NCBI RefSeq assembly: GCF_009707385.1
Contig: NZ_CP046115.1
Span: 5,270,001-5,334,000 of the forward strand
Direction of reading: 5' to 3'
DNA: 64,000 nucleotides
From: Klebsiella oxytoca
GTDB taxonomy: Bacteria; Pseudomonadota; Gammaproteobacteria; Enterobacterales; Enterobacteriaceae
The translations under genes were made by a program, and so were the position numbers. Each line of letters starts with the position of its first letter. Positions within the stretch are counted from its first letter, which is position 1. A model generated the notes under the pieces. It made no database searches. It saw nothing but the letters and a program-made list of their open reading frames with translations, and had not been told where the DNA came from. This document shows, one piece after another, positions 49,894-60,548 of this stretch.

Positions 49894-51609
49894 ATGAAAT
49901 TTCTCAGAAAGCTGATTCTCTGGCTGCTGATTGCCCTGCTGGTAGTGATTATTGCCGCTTATTTCCTGCTGCAAACCCAGTGGGGTGGACGCCAGGCCAG
50001 CGCCTGGCTTAGCGAGGATACCGGCTGGAAGGTCTCTTTTAACAAGATGGAGCATAATTTCTCCTCGCCAATGCACCTGCAGCTGCAAAACGTCACCCTC
50101 GGCCGCGACGGCAAACCCGCCACGCTGGTCGCAAAAACGGTGGATATCGGTTTTAGCAGCCGCCAGTTCAGCGATCCGCTGCATGCTGATGAAATCGTCC
50201 TCAGCGACGGCACGCTGAACTTCTCTCCTTCCTCTGCTGCGCTACCGTTTGCCGCTGACCGTCTCCGCTTACGCAATATGGCGTTCAATAGCCCGGAGAG
50301 CGACTGGGATCTCAGCGCTCAGCGCGTCACCGGCGGCGTCAACCCGTGGGCGCCGGAAGCGGGCAACGTTCTCGGTAAGAAAACGCAGATTCAGATGAGC
50401 GCCGGGTCGATGACTCTCAACGGTATTGAAGCCAGCAACGTGCTGATTCAGGGGAATATTGATAACGGAGAGGTCTCGCTTTCCACTGTTGGAGCGGATG
50501 TTGCGCGCGGCACGCTCACCGGCACGGCGAAACGCAGCGCCGACGGCGGCTGGCAGGTCGATAATTTACGCCTCAACGAGATTCGCATGCAAAGCGATAA
50601 ATCACTCGCCGACTTTTTCGCCCCGCTGCTTACCCTGCCTTCACTGCAGATTGGCCGCCTTGATGTCACCGACGCCAGCCTGCAGGGGCCAGACTGGGCG
50701 ATTGTCAGCCTCGACCTGAATCTACGCAATCTCACCCTCAGCCACGGCGACTGGCAAAGCCAGGAGGGTACGCTGTCGATGAATGCCAACGAGTTTATCT
50801 ACGGCTCGCTGCATTTCCTCGATCCGATTCTCAACGCCGGGTTTTCACCACAGGGGATCGCGCTGCGCCAGTTTACCTCACGCTGGGAGGGCGGCATGGT
50901 ACGCACTTCCGGCAACTGGCTGCGCGCCGGCCACGCCCTGGTACTGGACGACACCGCGTTCGCCGGTCTGGAATACACGTTGCCGGCCAACTGGAAGCAA
51001 CTATGGATGGAACAACTGCCAGAATGGTTACAGAGCCTGACCCTGAAGAAATTTAGCGCCAGCCGCAACCTGGTGATTGATGTTGAACCGGAGTTCCCGT
51101 GGCAGATCACCGCTCTCGACGGCTACGGCGGCGAGCTGCAGCTGGTGAAGGATCGCAGTTGGGGTATATGGAACGGCAGCGCGACGCTGAACGCCGCCGC
51201 CGCGACCTTTAATCGTATTGACGTCCGTCGGCCGTCGCTCAAGCTGAGCGCCAATGCCTCTACGGTGAACGTTAACGAACTCAGCGCCTTTACCGAACGC
51301 GGGATCCTGGAAGCCACCGCAGCGGTATCGCAGCTCCCGCAGCGTCTGGTCAACCTGAGCCTGAACGGTCGCGGCGTACCGTTAAATATTTTGCAGGCGT
51401 GGGGCTGGCCCGCTCTACCGGTTTCCGGCGACGGAAATTTCCAGCTAACGGCGACCGGCAGCGTGCTGGCGGATGCGCCGCTGAAGCCGACCGTCAACGG
51501 GCAGCTTAGCGCCATCAATATGGAAAAACAGCAGGTTGCGCAGGTGATGCGTAACGGGGAAGTCATCAGCGCTCAGACTCCTTCTGCTCCAGAGACGACG
51601 ACCCCCTGA
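49894..51609 (+). CDS. yicH: AsmA-family protein YicH
   Basis: 571 aa from the ATG at 49894 (upstream in-frame ATG 49870 has no homologous sequence). One N-terminal inner-membrane helix (LILWLLIALLVVIIAAYFLL), then a long beta-rich periplasmic region with repeats of the AsmA type (LQNVTLGRDGKPATLVAKTVDIGFSS). AsmA-like proteins are thought to bridge the periplasm for phospholipid movement; YicH itself is not well characterised. Confidence 0.9.
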   Translation: MKFLRKLILWLLIALLVVIIAAYFLLQTQWGGRQASAWLSEDTGWKVSFNKMEHNFSSPMHLQLQNVTLGRDGKPATLVAKTVDIGFSSRQFSDPLHADEIVLSDGTLNFSPSSAALPFAADRLRLRNMAFNSPESDWDLSAQRVTGGVNPWAPEAGNVLGKKTQIQMSAGSMTLNGIEASNVLIQGNIDNGEVSLSTVGADVARGTLTGTAKRSADGGWQVDNLRLNEIRMQSDKSLADFFAPLLTLPSLQIGRLDVTDASLQGPDWAIVSLDLNLRNLTLSHGDWQSQEGTLSMNANEFIYGSLHFLDPILNAGFSPQGIALRQFTSRWEGGMVRTSGNWLRAGHALVLDDTAFAGLEYTLPANWKQLWMEQLPEWLQSLTLKKFSASRNLVIDVEPEFPWQITALDGYGGELQLVKDRSWGIWNGSATLNAAAATFNRIDVRRPSLKLSANASTVNVNELSAFTERGILEATAAVSQLPQRLVNLSLNGRGVPLNILQAWGWPALPVSGDGNFQLTATGSVLADAPLKPTVNGQLSAINMEKQQVAQVMRNGEVISAQTPSAPETTTP

Positions 51610-51628
51610 TTACCCCTCCTCCTAATCC

Positions 51629-51729
51629 TCTCCCCGCCGGGGAGAGGAAACCGCCCTCTGAAGCCCCTGTTTTATGCCCACACCGAGTGACCCCCTCTTC
51701 CTTCCAGGGAGAGGGATGGGGTGAGGGTC
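51629..51729. repeat. Two palindromic intergenic repeats after yicH
   Basis: CCTCTCCCC / GGGGAGAGG (51629-51650) and CCCTCTTCCTTCCAGGGAGAGGG (51693-51715) followed by atggggtgagggtc. GC hairpins typical of enterobacterial extragenic repeats. A related cctctcc / ggagagg hairpin lies at 55780-55799. Confidence 0.6.
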
Positions 51730-51883
51730 ATATTCCCGCCATGAAACCTGTTGCCATTTAGCGGCTGTTTGTACCTATTTCCCGCAACCTGTTCCTTTCA
51801 AATAATGGACTTGCTATAACAAAAACACTGGAAGTTAAAAAAATAATTAAAGTCCCTGAACCTACAAAAATAAAGGAACGACC

Positions 51884-53443
51884 ATGTCTGTAATACGTCA
51901 ACGTATTCTGGAGAATATGCAAAAATTCTCCAGAGCAATGATCGGTGCAGTATTGTTCTTGCCGGTCATCGGCTTAATTTTGGCACTCAGCTCTGTCTTA
52001 ACTAATCCAACATTAATTTCGGAGACCAGTTTTTTACACCAGCTCGGACAGCTCCTCGGCGATACCTTCTGGCCTTTATTCGGTAACCTGGGATTACTAT
52101 TTTGCGTCGGCATAAGCTATGGCCTGGCGAAAGATAAAAAAACCGAAGTCGCGCTGGTTTCGGTAATGTGTTTTATCATGTTTCTTGGCGCCAACCACTC
52201 CTGGCTGGAGCATACCAACGGCCTCGCGGAAAAAATTAACGACGAATATTATGGCACCGGGCAAACTCAGCTGCTGGGCTTTGTCGTGGTTGATATGGGA
52301 GTCTTCCTCGGGATTATTCTCGGCTGCACTATCGCCTGGGTACATAACAAAGTGTCGACCATTGAGCTGCCAGGCGCGCTCTCCATGTACGGCGGGGCCA
52401 AGCTGACGCTGGTGGCGATGACGCCGGTTGTCATTTTCTACGCCATCGCCTTTACCTGGATCTGGCCGTTTATGACTCACGGCATCACGGCGCTGACCGG
52501 CTTTATGAAAAACGCAGGCGTAGCGGGAGTTTTCGTCTACGGTTTCTTTGAAAAATTCCTCATCCCCACCGGTCTGCACCATTTTGTGTGGTCGCCGTTC
52601 CAGCTCACGCAAATCGGCGGCACGCTGAACGTCGACGGCCAGGTCGTTTCCGGCACCCAGGCGATTTTCCTCGCCTATATGCGCCACCCGGATCTTACCC
52701 CGGTGATGAACGATGCGCTGCGCTTCTCACAGCAGGGAATGACCACTATCTTCGGCCTTGCCGGTGCCTCGCTGGCGTTCTACCACACGGCGAAACCGGA
52801 GAAAAAAATGATGGCCAAAGCGATTCTGCTGCCGGCCATTATCACCTCCATGCTCACCGGTATCACCGAGCCAATTGAGTTTACTTTCCTGTTCGTTTCG
52901 CCGCTGCTGTGGGTTATCCATGCCACCCTGACCGCGGCCTCGCAGGCGATTTGCGATATCTTTACCGTTCGCCCCTGGGGCGCCTCCGGACTGATTGAGT
53001 TCCTGATTTACAACCTGCCGCTGCCGGTTTCCCTGACGCGCTGGCCGGGCTATGTGCTCATCGGAATCGGCCAGTTCGCGGTCTACTACGTTATCTTCCG
53101 CACCCTGGTGGTTAAGCTGAATCTCAAAACACCGGGTCGTGAAGATGATGAAAACGTGAAGTTATATAGCAAGGCAGATTACCGTAAAAAAATGGGCGAA
53201 CCGCAGTCGGTGACCAATGAAATTATCAACGGCTTAGGCGGTAAAGATAACATTATTTCCGTCGACAACTGTTTCACCCGCCTGCGCGTCGCTATCCATA
53301 ATATGGATTTAGTTGACGATGCAATATTAAAAAGCACCGGCGCAAATGGCGTAGTACGCAATCGAAATGAAGTTCAGGTTATTTATGGCGTCAAAGTGGG
53401 ACAGATTCGTTCCCGGGTTGATAGCTGGCTAGCAGAAAATTAA
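51884..53443 (+). CDS. aglA: PTS alpha-glucoside-type EIICB permease
   Basis: 519 aa. EIIC transport domain of the glucose superfamily (FLPVIGLILALSS, PTGLHHFVWSPFQL, LTGITEPIEFTFLFVSP) fused to a C-terminal EIIB with phosphorylation Cys463 in VDNCFTRLRVAI. No EIIA, so it must use EIIA-Glc. Followed directly by a GH4 phosphoglucosidase, matching the aglA-aglB pair known from Klebsiella for maltose- and sucrose-isomer uptake. Symbol by analogy. Confidence 0.85.
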   Translation: MSVIRQRILENMQKFSRAMIGAVLFLPVIGLILALSSVLTNPTLISETSFLHQLGQLLGDTFWPLFGNLGLLFCVGISYGLAKDKKTEVALVSVMCFIMFLGANHSWLEHTNGLAEKINDEYYGTGQTQLLGFVVVDMGVFLGIILGCTIAWVHNKVSTIELPGALSMYGGAKLTLVAMTPVVIFYAIAFTWIWPFMTHGITALTGFMKNAGVAGVFVYGFFEKFLIPTGLHHFVWSPFQLTQIGGTLNVDGQVVSGTQAIFLAYMRHPDLTPVMNDALRFSQQGMTTIFGLAGASLAFYHTAKPEKKMMAKAILLPAIITSMLTGITEPIEFTFLFVSPLLWVIHATLTAASQAICDIFTVRPWGASGLIEFLIYNLPLPVSLTRWPGYVLIGIGQFAVYYVIFRTLVVKLNLKTPGREDDENVKLYSKADYRKKMGEPQSVTNEIINGLGGKDNIISVDNCFTRLRVAIHNMDLVDDAILKSTGANGVVRNRNEVQVIYGVKVGQIRSRVDSWLAEN

Positions 53444-53455
53444 TTGGGAGTTTTT

Positions 53456-54835
53456 ATGAAATTAACCGTATTAGGCGGGGGCGGCGTTCGCTCTGCATTC
53501 CTGGCGAAATCTCTGGCATATAACGCACACCGCATTGGTTTAACGGAAGTGGTATTTCTCGACAGCTCCGCTGAGAACCTGGCGATATTCGGCGAGATTG
53601 CCCGCTATGTGTTTAATGCTATTCGCCCGGATATTCACTTCAGCGTAACCAGCGACCCGGTGCCAGCGCTGAAAAATAGCCACTATGTGATAACCACCCT
53701 ACGGGTGGGCGGCGATGAGAGCCGGATCCGCGATGAGCGTATCGCCCTCGAGCACAACACCCTGGGCCAGGAGACCACCGGCGCAGGCGGTTTCGCCATG
53801 GCGATGCGTTCTATTCCGGCGATTCTCAACTACTGCCGCCTGATTGAAGAGCACGCCGCCGAAGACGCCATTCTGTTTAACTTCACCAACCCGTCAGGGC
53901 TGGTCACCGAAGCGATTATTAAATCTGGCTTTAAGCGCCGGGTGTACGGTATCTGCGACGCGCCGTCGGAGCTTATTCGCGAGCTACCAGAGATCCTCGG
54001 CTGCGACGAACGCGACCTCGGCGTCGAATGCTACGGGCTGAACCACTTCTCCTGGTTTACCCACTTCACCGTGCGCGGCGAGGATGTTACCGAGCGCCTG
54101 ATCGCCAGCCCTGATTTATACCGCAAGACGGCAATGCAGTATTTCTCGCCGGAGCTGGTTCAGCTGTGCGATAAGCAGCTGCTGAATGAATATCTTTACT
54201 ACTACTACTATCGTGAAGTGGCCTTAAAAGCGATTCAGAACGCGACAGAAACCCGCGGCGAGCAGATTGCCCGCATCAATCACGATATGCGTGAAGAGCT
54301 GAAGACCGTTGACGTCAAAGCCAGCCCGGAAGCGGCGTTTACTATCTGGATGAAGCACTATCTGCGCCGGGAAAACAGCTATATGCAGAATGAGTCGCAG
54401 CAGGAAAAATTCCATACCCGCGAGCCGTTAACCTTAAAACAGTTTATCGAGGAGCCAGATACTGGCGGCTACGCGGGCGTGGCGCTGGATATTCTGGAAG
54501 CGGTCAACAGCACCACTACCAAGCGCATCGTGGTGTCGATGCCCAATAACGGCACGCTGGACTTCCTGCGCCCGGACGATGTGATTGAGATCAGCTGCGA
54601 CCTGAGTAAAGACGGCCTGAAGCCGGTAACGCCAAAGCATGTACCAACGGCGCAGAAAAACATGATCGCCAGCGTGAAAGAGTATGAACGGCTGGCGGTG
54701 GCGGCCATTCTGCAGCGGGATAAATCACTGGCGGTACGGGCGCTGATGGCGCATCCGCTGGTCGGGTCTTATTCGCTGGCAAAAACGCTGGTGGAAGCCT
54801 ATCTCGACGATAAGCAGTTCGCCGACTGGCAATAA
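53456..54835 (+). CDS. aglB: 6-phospho-alpha-glucosidase, GH4
   Basis: 459 aa from the ATG at 53456 (GGGAG upstream; a TTG at 53444 is in frame). GH4 enzymes need NAD and Mn: Rossmann LGGGGVRSAF, RVGGDESRIRDE, NFTNPSGLVTE, the CDAPSELI region and YGLNHFSWFT with metal-binding residues. Hydrolyses 6-phospho-alpha-glucosides delivered by the PTS. Starts 12 bp after aglA. Confidence 0.88.
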   Translation: MKLTVLGGGGVRSAFLAKSLAYNAHRIGLTEVVFLDSSAENLAIFGEIARYVFNAIRPDIHFSVTSDPVPALKNSHYVITTLRVGGDESRIRDERIALEHNTLGQETTGAGGFAMAMRSIPAILNYCRLIEEHAAEDAILFNFTNPSGLVTEAIIKSGFKRRVYGICDAPSELIRELPEILGCDERDLGVECYGLNHFSWFTHFTVRGEDVTERLIASPDLYRKTAMQYFSPELVQLCDKQLLNEYLYYYYYREVALKAIQNATETRGEQIARINHDMREELKTVDVKASPEAAFTIWMKHYLRRENSYMQNESQQEKFHTREPLTLKQFIEEPDTGGYAGVALDILEAVNSTTTKRIVVSMPNNGTLDFLRPDDVIEISCDLSKDGLKPVTPKHVPTAQKNMIASVKEYERLAVAAILQRDKSLAVRALMAHPLVGSYSLAKTLVEAYLDDKQFADWQ

Positions 54836-54861
54836 ACCCACCCTCGCGCCACCGCACTTCT

Positions 54862-54950
54862 CCCGGTGGCGCTGCGCTGACCGGGCTACGGGTTCACCGC
54901 CGTCTGCGGGGCGGTAGCCCGGACAGGCGCGTCAGGCGCCGCCTCCGGGG
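54862..54950. repeat. REP/BIME-like pair overlapping the RpiR gene end
   Basis: Units at 54862-54891 and 54914-54950. The second runs 19 bp into the rpiR-like gene, so the last residues of that protein (IPGGGA) are encoded by repeat sequence. Confidence 0.7.
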
Positions 54951-55663
54951 ATCCCCGTGTGTGTAAACCACATCTTCAGCAGCCGCTCAAAACCGAGTAT
55001 GCAGTAGCCGAAAAACGGGTTGCTCCAGTAAATATCGTCATCGAACTTTTGCGGGTCGTGGATAATAAACGCCGTATCCGCCGCCTGCGCCAACGGACTT
55101 TGATAATCGCCGGTAAAGCAGACCAGATTAATCTCCTTCCCTTCCAGTGCCTTCACCCAGTTCAGCGCCGAACTGCTGCGCCCGGATTTGGAAATAATCC
55201 AGATCGAATCAAATTTGGCGGCGTTCTTCTGCTCAAGAATTTCGTAATCCGGCCACAGCGCCAGGCTGGCATTCACCCCGGTCACCAAAAATTTATTGTA
55301 GATATACTGGGCGATTAGCTGCGAAAAGCCGCTGCCGTGAATCAAAATGCGGTGATGTTGCAGGCTTTCCAGCAGCGGTGTTATCCGCTCCACCGGCTGA
55401 ATGCTCATGTAATCGATGTCGTTAGTGACATCGAGTTTCGGCATGGTGATATTGAATTTAATAAAATAGACCAGCTCCAGCCAGCCGCTGAATTTCAGTT
55501 TCTTCGCCAGCCGCACCAGCGAGGAAGGGTTGCTGTAACAGTGTTCCGCGACCGCGCGGATCCCCTCGCGCACGCACTGTTCAGGATCGTTCTGAATAAA
55601 GCGCAGCACGGTCATTTCAGTTTTGCTTAGCTTAACGTCACGAAAGATGTTTTCTAAATCCAT
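54932..55663 (-). CDS. MurR/RpiR-family transcriptional regulator
   Basis: 243 aa. N-terminal HTH (GIRAVAEHCYSNPSSLVRLAKKL, about 34-56) and a SIS sugar-phosphate domain (ILIHGSGFSQLIAQYIYNKF, WIISKSGRSSSALNWVKALEG). Convergent with aglAB; the likely inducer is a phosphorylated disaccharide from that pathway. Its C-terminus is embedded in a REP unit. Confidence 0.87.
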   Translation of the reverse strand: MDLENIFRDVKLSKTEMTVLRFIQNDPEQCVREGIRAVAEHCYSNPSSLVRLAKKLKFSGWLELVYFIKFNITMPKLDVTNDIDYMSIQPVERITPLLESLQHHRILIHGSGFSQLIAQYIYNKFLVTGVNASLALWPDYEILEQKNAAKFDSIWIISKSGRSSSALNWVKALEGKEINLVCFTGDYQSPLAQAADTAFIIHDPQKFDDDIYWSNPFFGYCILGFERLLKMWFTHTGIPGGGA

Positions 55664-55806
55664 TCCGGGCTCCTCTCAGCGGCAAACTACGCTATCACCC
55701 GGCGGCGCTGGCGTCTGTGGGCTCAATCACCAGAATGAAATGAACGTTACTTTTTTAGATAAAATGGAATAAAAAACCCTCTCCGTAAACGGAGAGGGCA
55801 TAGCCT

Positions 55807-55906
55807 GTAGCCCCGATCATACAGTCGCATCACCGGGGGAGATTACCTGAGGCTGGGTTGCGCTTGCCTCCCGGAGGCGGCGTCTGACGCGCCTTGTCCG
55901 GGCTAC
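55807..55906. repeat. REP/BIME-like pair between rpiR-like gene and yicI
   Basis: Units at 55807-55839 (gtagccccgatcatacag ... accgggg) and 55870-55906 (cccggaggcggcgtc ... gtccgggctacc). The latter is nearly the same as 42263-42299. This 315-bp gap also has a cctctccg/cggagagg hairpin at 55780 and no gene. Confidence 0.75.
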
Positions 55907-55978
55907 CTGGTCCGCAGAAAGTTGTCACCCATGTTTCCGGTTCATACCGCTTACACATCTTGCCGGATGACTAAACGT

Positions 55979-58297
55979 TTACAGCGTAATCGTCAGCGCA
56001 TTGCCCTGCGCGCTGATCACTACACCGAGCTCGCTGCCCGCCTGAGCGCCGCCCTGCACGCCCGCAATCTGCGGAATATTGCGCAGGCATAGCGTCCAGC
56101 CGCTGGCCTCGCCATCGCCGCTGACGGTGATGACGCTGCCCTGGCGTTTCGCCTTCAGGGTAAAGACCACCGACCCGTCCGCTGCCGGCACCTGGCTGAC
56201 CGCTTCGCGCCCATCTTCGAGATTAAACAGCTGGAAGGCGGTACCTTCATTCCACGCGTAGTCCGGTTTCTGATCGTTGTTGCCCAGCGCCAGCAGGGTG
56301 TTATCACGCACGTACACCGGCAGGCTCATCACATCGTGATTCTGCTTATGCCAGCGGCTGCCCTGCGCTTCGTCATTGCGCCACAGATGGGTCCAGCGCC
56401 CTTCCGGCAGCCAGAACTGCACATCGCCCGCTTCGCTAAACACCGGCGCCACCAGAACAGAATCCCCCAGCATGTACTGCCGATCCAGATAGTCGCAGGC
56501 CGGGTCGTGCGGGAACTCCAGAATCATCGAACGCAGCATCGGCGTACCGAACTCACTGGCCAGCGCCGCCTGACGGTACAGATACGGCATCATGCGGCAT
56601 TTCAGCTGCGTGAAGTGGCGCACCACGTCGCAGGACTCGTCATCGTAGGCCCACGGCACGCGATAGGATTTGCTGCCGTGCAGACGACTATGGCTCGACA
56701 GCAGGCCGAAGGCACACCAGCGCTTGTAGACATGAGCGGGCGCGGTATTTTCGAAGCCGCCGATATCGTGGCTCCAGAACCCAAAGCCGGACATGCCGAT
56801 CGACAGACCGCCGCGCAGACTTTCCGCCATCGATTCGTAGTTGGCGTAGCAGTCGCCGCCCCAGTGAACCGGGAACTGCTGCGCACCCACCGAGGCGGAA
56901 CGGGCGAACAGCACCGCCTCTTTCTCGCCGACGGTCTCTTTCAGCACATTCCACACCAGCTCGTTATAGATGAAGGCGTAGTGGTTGTGCATTTTCTGCG
57001 GGTCGGAGCCATCAAACCACCGCACGTCGGTCGGAATACGCTCGCCGAAGTCGGTCTTGAAACAGTCAACGCCCATTGCCACCAGGCCTTTCAGCTTGTC
57101 GGCGTACCACTGGCAGGCTTGCGGATTAGTGAAGTCATAAATCGCCAGTCCCGGCTGCCATTTATCCCACTGCCACAGCGAACCGTCAGGACGTTTCAGC
57201 AGATAGCCTTTCTCCTGCAGTTCTTTAAATACCGGCGAACGCTGGCCGATATACGGGTTGATCCACACACAGACCTTCAGACCTTTGTCTTTCAGGCGCT
57301 TAATCATGCCTTCCGGGTCAGGGAACGTGACCGGATCCCACTCAAAATCGCACCACTGGAAGGCCTTCATCCAGAAGCAGTCGAAGTGGAACACGTGCAA
57401 CGGCAGGTTGCGCTCTGCCATACCGTCAATAAAGCTGTTAACCGTCGCTTCATCGTAGTTGGTGGTGAACGAGGTGGTCAGCCACAGGCCGAAAGACCAG
57501 GCTGGCGGCAGCGCCGGGCGCCCGGTAAACCGGGTATAACGGTTCAGCACCTCTTTCGGGGTCGGACCGTCAATGACGAAGTACTCGAGGTGTTCACCTT
57601 CGACGCTGAACTGTACCTTCGAGACTTTCTCGGAGCCGATTTCGAAAGAGACGCGCTCAGGATGATTCACCAGCACGCCGTAGCCGCGGTTGGTCAGGTA
57701 GAACGGGATATTTTTATACGACTGCTCGGTACTGGTACCGCCGTCTTCGTTCCAGGTTTCCACCGTCTGACCGTTACGCACCAGCGCGGTAAAGCGCTCA
57801 CCAAGGCCGTAAACGGTGTCGCCGACGCCGAGATCCAGACGCTCGAACATATAGTTGCGATGCGTTTTCGTATCCTGAACGTAGCCGTCGTTTTTCAGCT
57901 GGCTGCCGGTAATACGCACGCCGTCGCGCAGGAAATCCAGCGACCAGAAATCGCCTTTAGTCACGCGCGCGGTCAGATTACCGCTCTTCAGTTCGGCAAA
58001 CTCAGCGCCGTTGTTAATTTCAACGTTCACATCTTTCAGCACGTTCAGCGGGTAATGCGGGCCGTTGTTCAACGCGCCCTGGAAGTGCTCCATGCGTACG
58101 CCGATCACCCCTTCCTGCGGGGAGAAAAAGCGCACGGTAAATAGCGGAACGTCCAGCTGGGCGGCGCGTTCACGAACTTCGCGAGACGCCACATAGACCA
58201 CCATTTCGTTACCCTGCTGCTCAACCTCATAGACCTGCACGGGTTGGATCAGATTGAGCCCTGGTTGAATAAGCCAGTTTCCATCACTGATTTTCAT
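55979..58297 (-). CDS. yicI: Alpha-xylosidase, GH31
   Basis: 772 aa, the E. coli YicI length. Catalytic nucleophile Asp in [11 protein letters not shown] and acid/base Asp in [20 protein letters not shown]-terminal beta-sandwich and C-terminal beta domains complete the fold. Releases xylose from alpha-xylosides such as isoprimeverose. It starts 13 bp after the yicJ-like transporter, so the two form an operon. Confidence 0.95.
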   Translation of the reverse strand: MKISDGNWLIQPGLNLIQPVQVYEVEQQGNEMVVYVASREVRERAAQLDVPLFTVRFFSPQEGVIGVRMEHFQGALNNGPHYPLNVLKDVNVEINNGAEFAELKSGNLTARVTKGDFWSLDFLRDGVRITGSQLKNDGYVQDTKTHRNYMFERLDLGVGDTVYGLGERFTALVRNGQTVETWNEDGGTSTEQSYKNIPFYLTNRGYGVLVNHPERVSFEIGSEKVSKVQFSVEGEHLEYFVIDGPTPKEVLNRYTRFTGRPALPPAWSFGLWLTTSFTTNYDEATVNSFIDGMAERNLPLHVFHFDCFWMKAFQWCDFEWDPVTFPDPEGMIKRLKDKGLKVCVWINPYIGQRSPVFKELQEKGYLLKRPDGSLWQWDKWQPGLAIYDFTNPQACQWYADKLKGLVAMGVDCFKTDFGERIPTDVRWFDGSDPQKMHNHYAFIYNELVWNVLKETVGEKEAVLFARSASVGAQQFPVHWGGDCYANYESMAESLRGGLSIGMSGFGFWSHDIGGFENTAPAHVYKRWCAFGLLSSHSRLHGSKSYRVPWAYDDESCDVVRHFTQLKCRMMPYLYRQAALASEFGTPMLRSMILEFPHDPACDYLDRQYMLGDSVLVAPVFSEAGDVQFWLPEGRWTHLWRNDEAQGSRWHKQNHDVMSLPVYVRDNTLLALGNNDQKPDYAWNEGTAFQLFNLEDGREAVSQVPAADGSVVFTLKAKRQGSVITVSGDGEASGWTLCLRNIPQIAGVQGGAQAGSELGVVISAQGNALTITL

Positions 58298-58310
58298 GAA
58301 TAGCTTCCTC

Positions 58311-59705
58311 TTAGTTTTGCAATTCTTTGCCTGTCGGCGCTGAAGTGAAGTCGTGTTCGTTGCGACGCGCGCCCTGAGCCAGTTCCGCCATCATCTTTTT
58401 CAGGAACGGCGTTTTCAGGGTGTAGTAGCGTTTCGCAATAACTGCGCTCAGCAGGTAACAAACCGCCGGAGCGAGGGTGAATAGTGAAATAATGATGGTG
58501 ATGGTGACGCTGTTCTGGGCTTTGGCCGCGGCATCGTAACCGCCACCCGCCAGCATCCAGCCAATCAGCGCGCCGCCCAGCGCCAGCCCCAGCTTGAGCA
58601 CGAACAGGGTGCCCGCAAAGCTAATACCGGTCAGGCGCTTGCCGTTGCACCATTCGCCATAGTCGACGGTGTCGGACATCATCACCCACTGAATCGGCGT
58701 CACCAGCTGATGCAGCACGCCAATTACGAAGATAAAGGCGAACATGGTGATTTCGGCGTCCATCGGCACGAAGAACATCGCCACGCTCAGCGCCGCCAGG
58801 ATAGCGTTGGTCCACCAGAAAACGCTGACTTTGCATTTCCAGTCGGTAAGCGGCTTCGCCAGCGCCGAGCCAATCAGGTTGCCGACGCAGTAGGTGGTGA
58901 GGAAGGCGGTGAACAGACCAGCGGATCCCATGATCCAGGTGGTGTAGTACATCATCGCGCCGCCGCGAACGCAGACCGCGAGAATGTTGAGTATGGTCAG
59001 CAGACCAACCACACGCCACTGATCGTTACGCCAGATATCACGCAGGTCTTCCCGCATCGAGGTGGTGCCCGGCGGGGCTTCGACGCGCTCTTTAGTGGTG
59101 AAGAAGCAAAACGCCAGCATCAGGAACGCAACCACCGAGAGCACCGCGATGCCGCCCTGGAAGCCAAAGGCTTTGTCTTCGCCGCCGATAAAATTCACCA
59201 ACGGCATCATCAGAACGGTAGAGAGCATGCCGCCCGCCGTCGCCAGCACAAAGCGCCAGGACTGCAGGGAAATGCGCTGCGTTGGGTTGTCGGTGATGAC
59301 CCCGCCCAGCGCGCAGTACGGGATATTGACCACGGTATAGAGCAGGGTCAGCAGGGTGTAGGTGACCGCGGCGTAAATCAGCTTGCCGTTATGGCTCAGG
59401 TCCGGCGAGCTGTAGGCCAGCACGCAGACGAGCCCGAAAGGAATTGCACCAAACAGGATCCACGGACGGAATTTTCCCCAGCGGCTGCGGGTACGGTCGG
59501 CCAGTAGCCCCATGCATGGATCGGATATCGCATCCAGCGCGCGGGCCAGCAGGAACATGGTGCCGACATAGCCGGCAGGGATACCAAAAATGTCGGTATA
59601 GAAAAACATCATATACAACATTACGTTATCGAAAATGATGTGGCTTGCGGCATCGCCCATGCCGTAACCAATCTTCTCTTTGACGGACAAAATATGATCT
59701 TGCAT
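58311..59705 (-). CDS. yicJ: GPH-family glycoside transporter YicJ
   Basis: 464 aa from the ATG at 59705 ([19 protein letters not shown]). Twelve helices with [25 protein letters not shown] and [19 protein letters not shown]. Same family as the transporter at 39819-41153. Supplies alpha-xyloside to YicI. The 289-bp gap to selC holds its promoter region; no other gene seen. Confidence 0.9.
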   Translation of the reverse strand: MQDHILSVKEKIGYGMGDAASHIIFDNVMLYMMFFYTDIFGIPAGYVGTMFLLARALDAISDPCMGLLADRTRSRWGKFRPWILFGAIPFGLVCVLAYSSPDLSHNGKLIYAAVTYTLLTLLYTVVNIPYCALGGVITDNPTQRISLQSWRFVLATAGGMLSTVLMMPLVNFIGGEDKAFGFQGGIAVLSVVAFLMLAFCFFTTKERVEAPPGTTSMREDLRDIWRNDQWRVVGLLTILNILAVCVRGGAMMYYTTWIMGSAGLFTAFLTTYCVGNLIGSALAKPLTDWKCKVSVFWWTNAILAALSVAMFFVPMDAEITMFAFIFVIGVLHQLVTPIQWVMMSDTVDYGEWCNGKRLTGISFAGTLFVLKLGLALGGALIGWMLAGGGYDAAAKAQNSVTITIIISLFTLAPAVCYLLSAVIAKRYYTLKTPFLKKMMAELAQGARRNEHDFTSAPTGKELQN

Positions 59706-59958
59706 AACACACCCTTCTCTCAACGCTGACGCTGGCTGGTACCGGTTACAGCTTTTGTAAACTATCCGCGCCGTAAGAGGAATTGCGATATCTCATATTC
59801 AAATTACGTTTCTTGTTTTATGTGATCCCGGTGGTCAGAAGAGTGTGTGAAAGTGTAAGCCACGGATTTTGCAAGGAATTGTTTAAGAAGGTTCTGTAAA
59901 GTCCAGTTTTAACAGTAAAAAAGTGCGTTGGGGTATGTGGTTAATGCAGGAAAGTAGC

Positions 59959-59964
59959 TATAAT
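59959..59964 (+). promoter_or_regulatory. Candidate -10 element of selC
   Basis: TATAAT 30 bp before the tRNA 5' end, followed by a GC-rich cgcccgcc discriminator as in stable-RNA promoters. The -35 is weak. Confidence 0.55.
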
Positions 59965-59994
59965 GCGCCCGCCTCCATGTAGCAATCGAGGCGC

Positions 59995-60089
59995 GGAAGA
60001 TCGTCATCTCCGGTGAGGTGGCTGGACTTCAAATCCAGTTGGGGCCGCCAGCGGTCCCGGGCAGGTTCAACTCCTGTGATCTTCCGCCA
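59995..60089 (+). tRNA. selC: tRNA-Sec (UCA)
   Basis: 95 nt, very close to E. coli selC. Acceptor ggaagatc pairs with gatcttcc; anticodon TCA (60029-60031) in loop cttcaaa; long variable arm gggccgccagcggtccc; encoded CCA end. Reads UGA at SECIS elements for selenoprotein synthesis (formate dehydrogenases). Confidence 0.97.
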
Positions 60090-60143
60090 GTTCAATCATT
60101 TTTATCCATGTGAACTTATCCAGAAAATCAGCCTTTCGGTTCA

Positions 60144-60548
60144 ATGCCTTTTGCTCTCAGCGCGCTTCTCGCCAGTTCTTTGAACCAGCTCGCAAGACTC
60201 ACCCTTTCCGGCAAGTGGTTACGTGCAGCGGGGTTCGATACCGGAAAACGCTTCACGGTTAAGGTAATGAATGGCTGTATTGTGCTGCTGCCGCAGAGCG
60301 ATAAGGAAGAGATGCTTAAAGCGGAATTACTGCAAATTCAGCAATCCTTTACAAGCGTCAACAGCGTGCTTCATCTGCCCGGTCTGACGCCAGATTACCA
60401 GGCAAGCCCTGCCAGGCGCAGCGCAGGCCGGGAAAACGTCCTCTCCAGGCTACCGCCGCGCCAGTGGCTATTAAAACGGCTATCGTTTGTAGCATTAAAA
60501 TTGCTGAGAGATTCCCGGAACGCGGGTCCAGCCCCCCATCAGAAGTAA
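60144..60548 (+). CDS. SymE-like toxin domain, probably degraded gene
   Basis: 134-aa frame. Residues 17-50 (ARLTLSGKWLRAAGF, then TVKVMNGCIVLLPQ) match the AbrB/SpoVT-like core of SymE, an RNA-directed SOS toxin controlled by antisense RNA SymR in E. coli. The frame then continues through REP-type DNA (60403-60431) into the porin gene end, so the C-terminal half is not family sequence. Start codon uncertain. Could still express a short SymE-like product. Confidence 0.55.
   Translation: MPFALSALLASSLNQLARLTLSGKWLRAAGFDTGKRFTVKVMNGCIVLLPQSDKEEMLKAELLQIQQSFTSVNSVLHLPGLTPDYQASPARRSAGRENVLSRLPPRQWLLKRLSFVALKLLRDSRNAGPAPHQK

Noticed and set aside
56336..58144. 602-codon open frame antisense to yicI
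   Set aside because: It mirrors a GC-rich gene with strong codon bias; the translation is low-complexity in composition, has no family motif, and yicI is certain.
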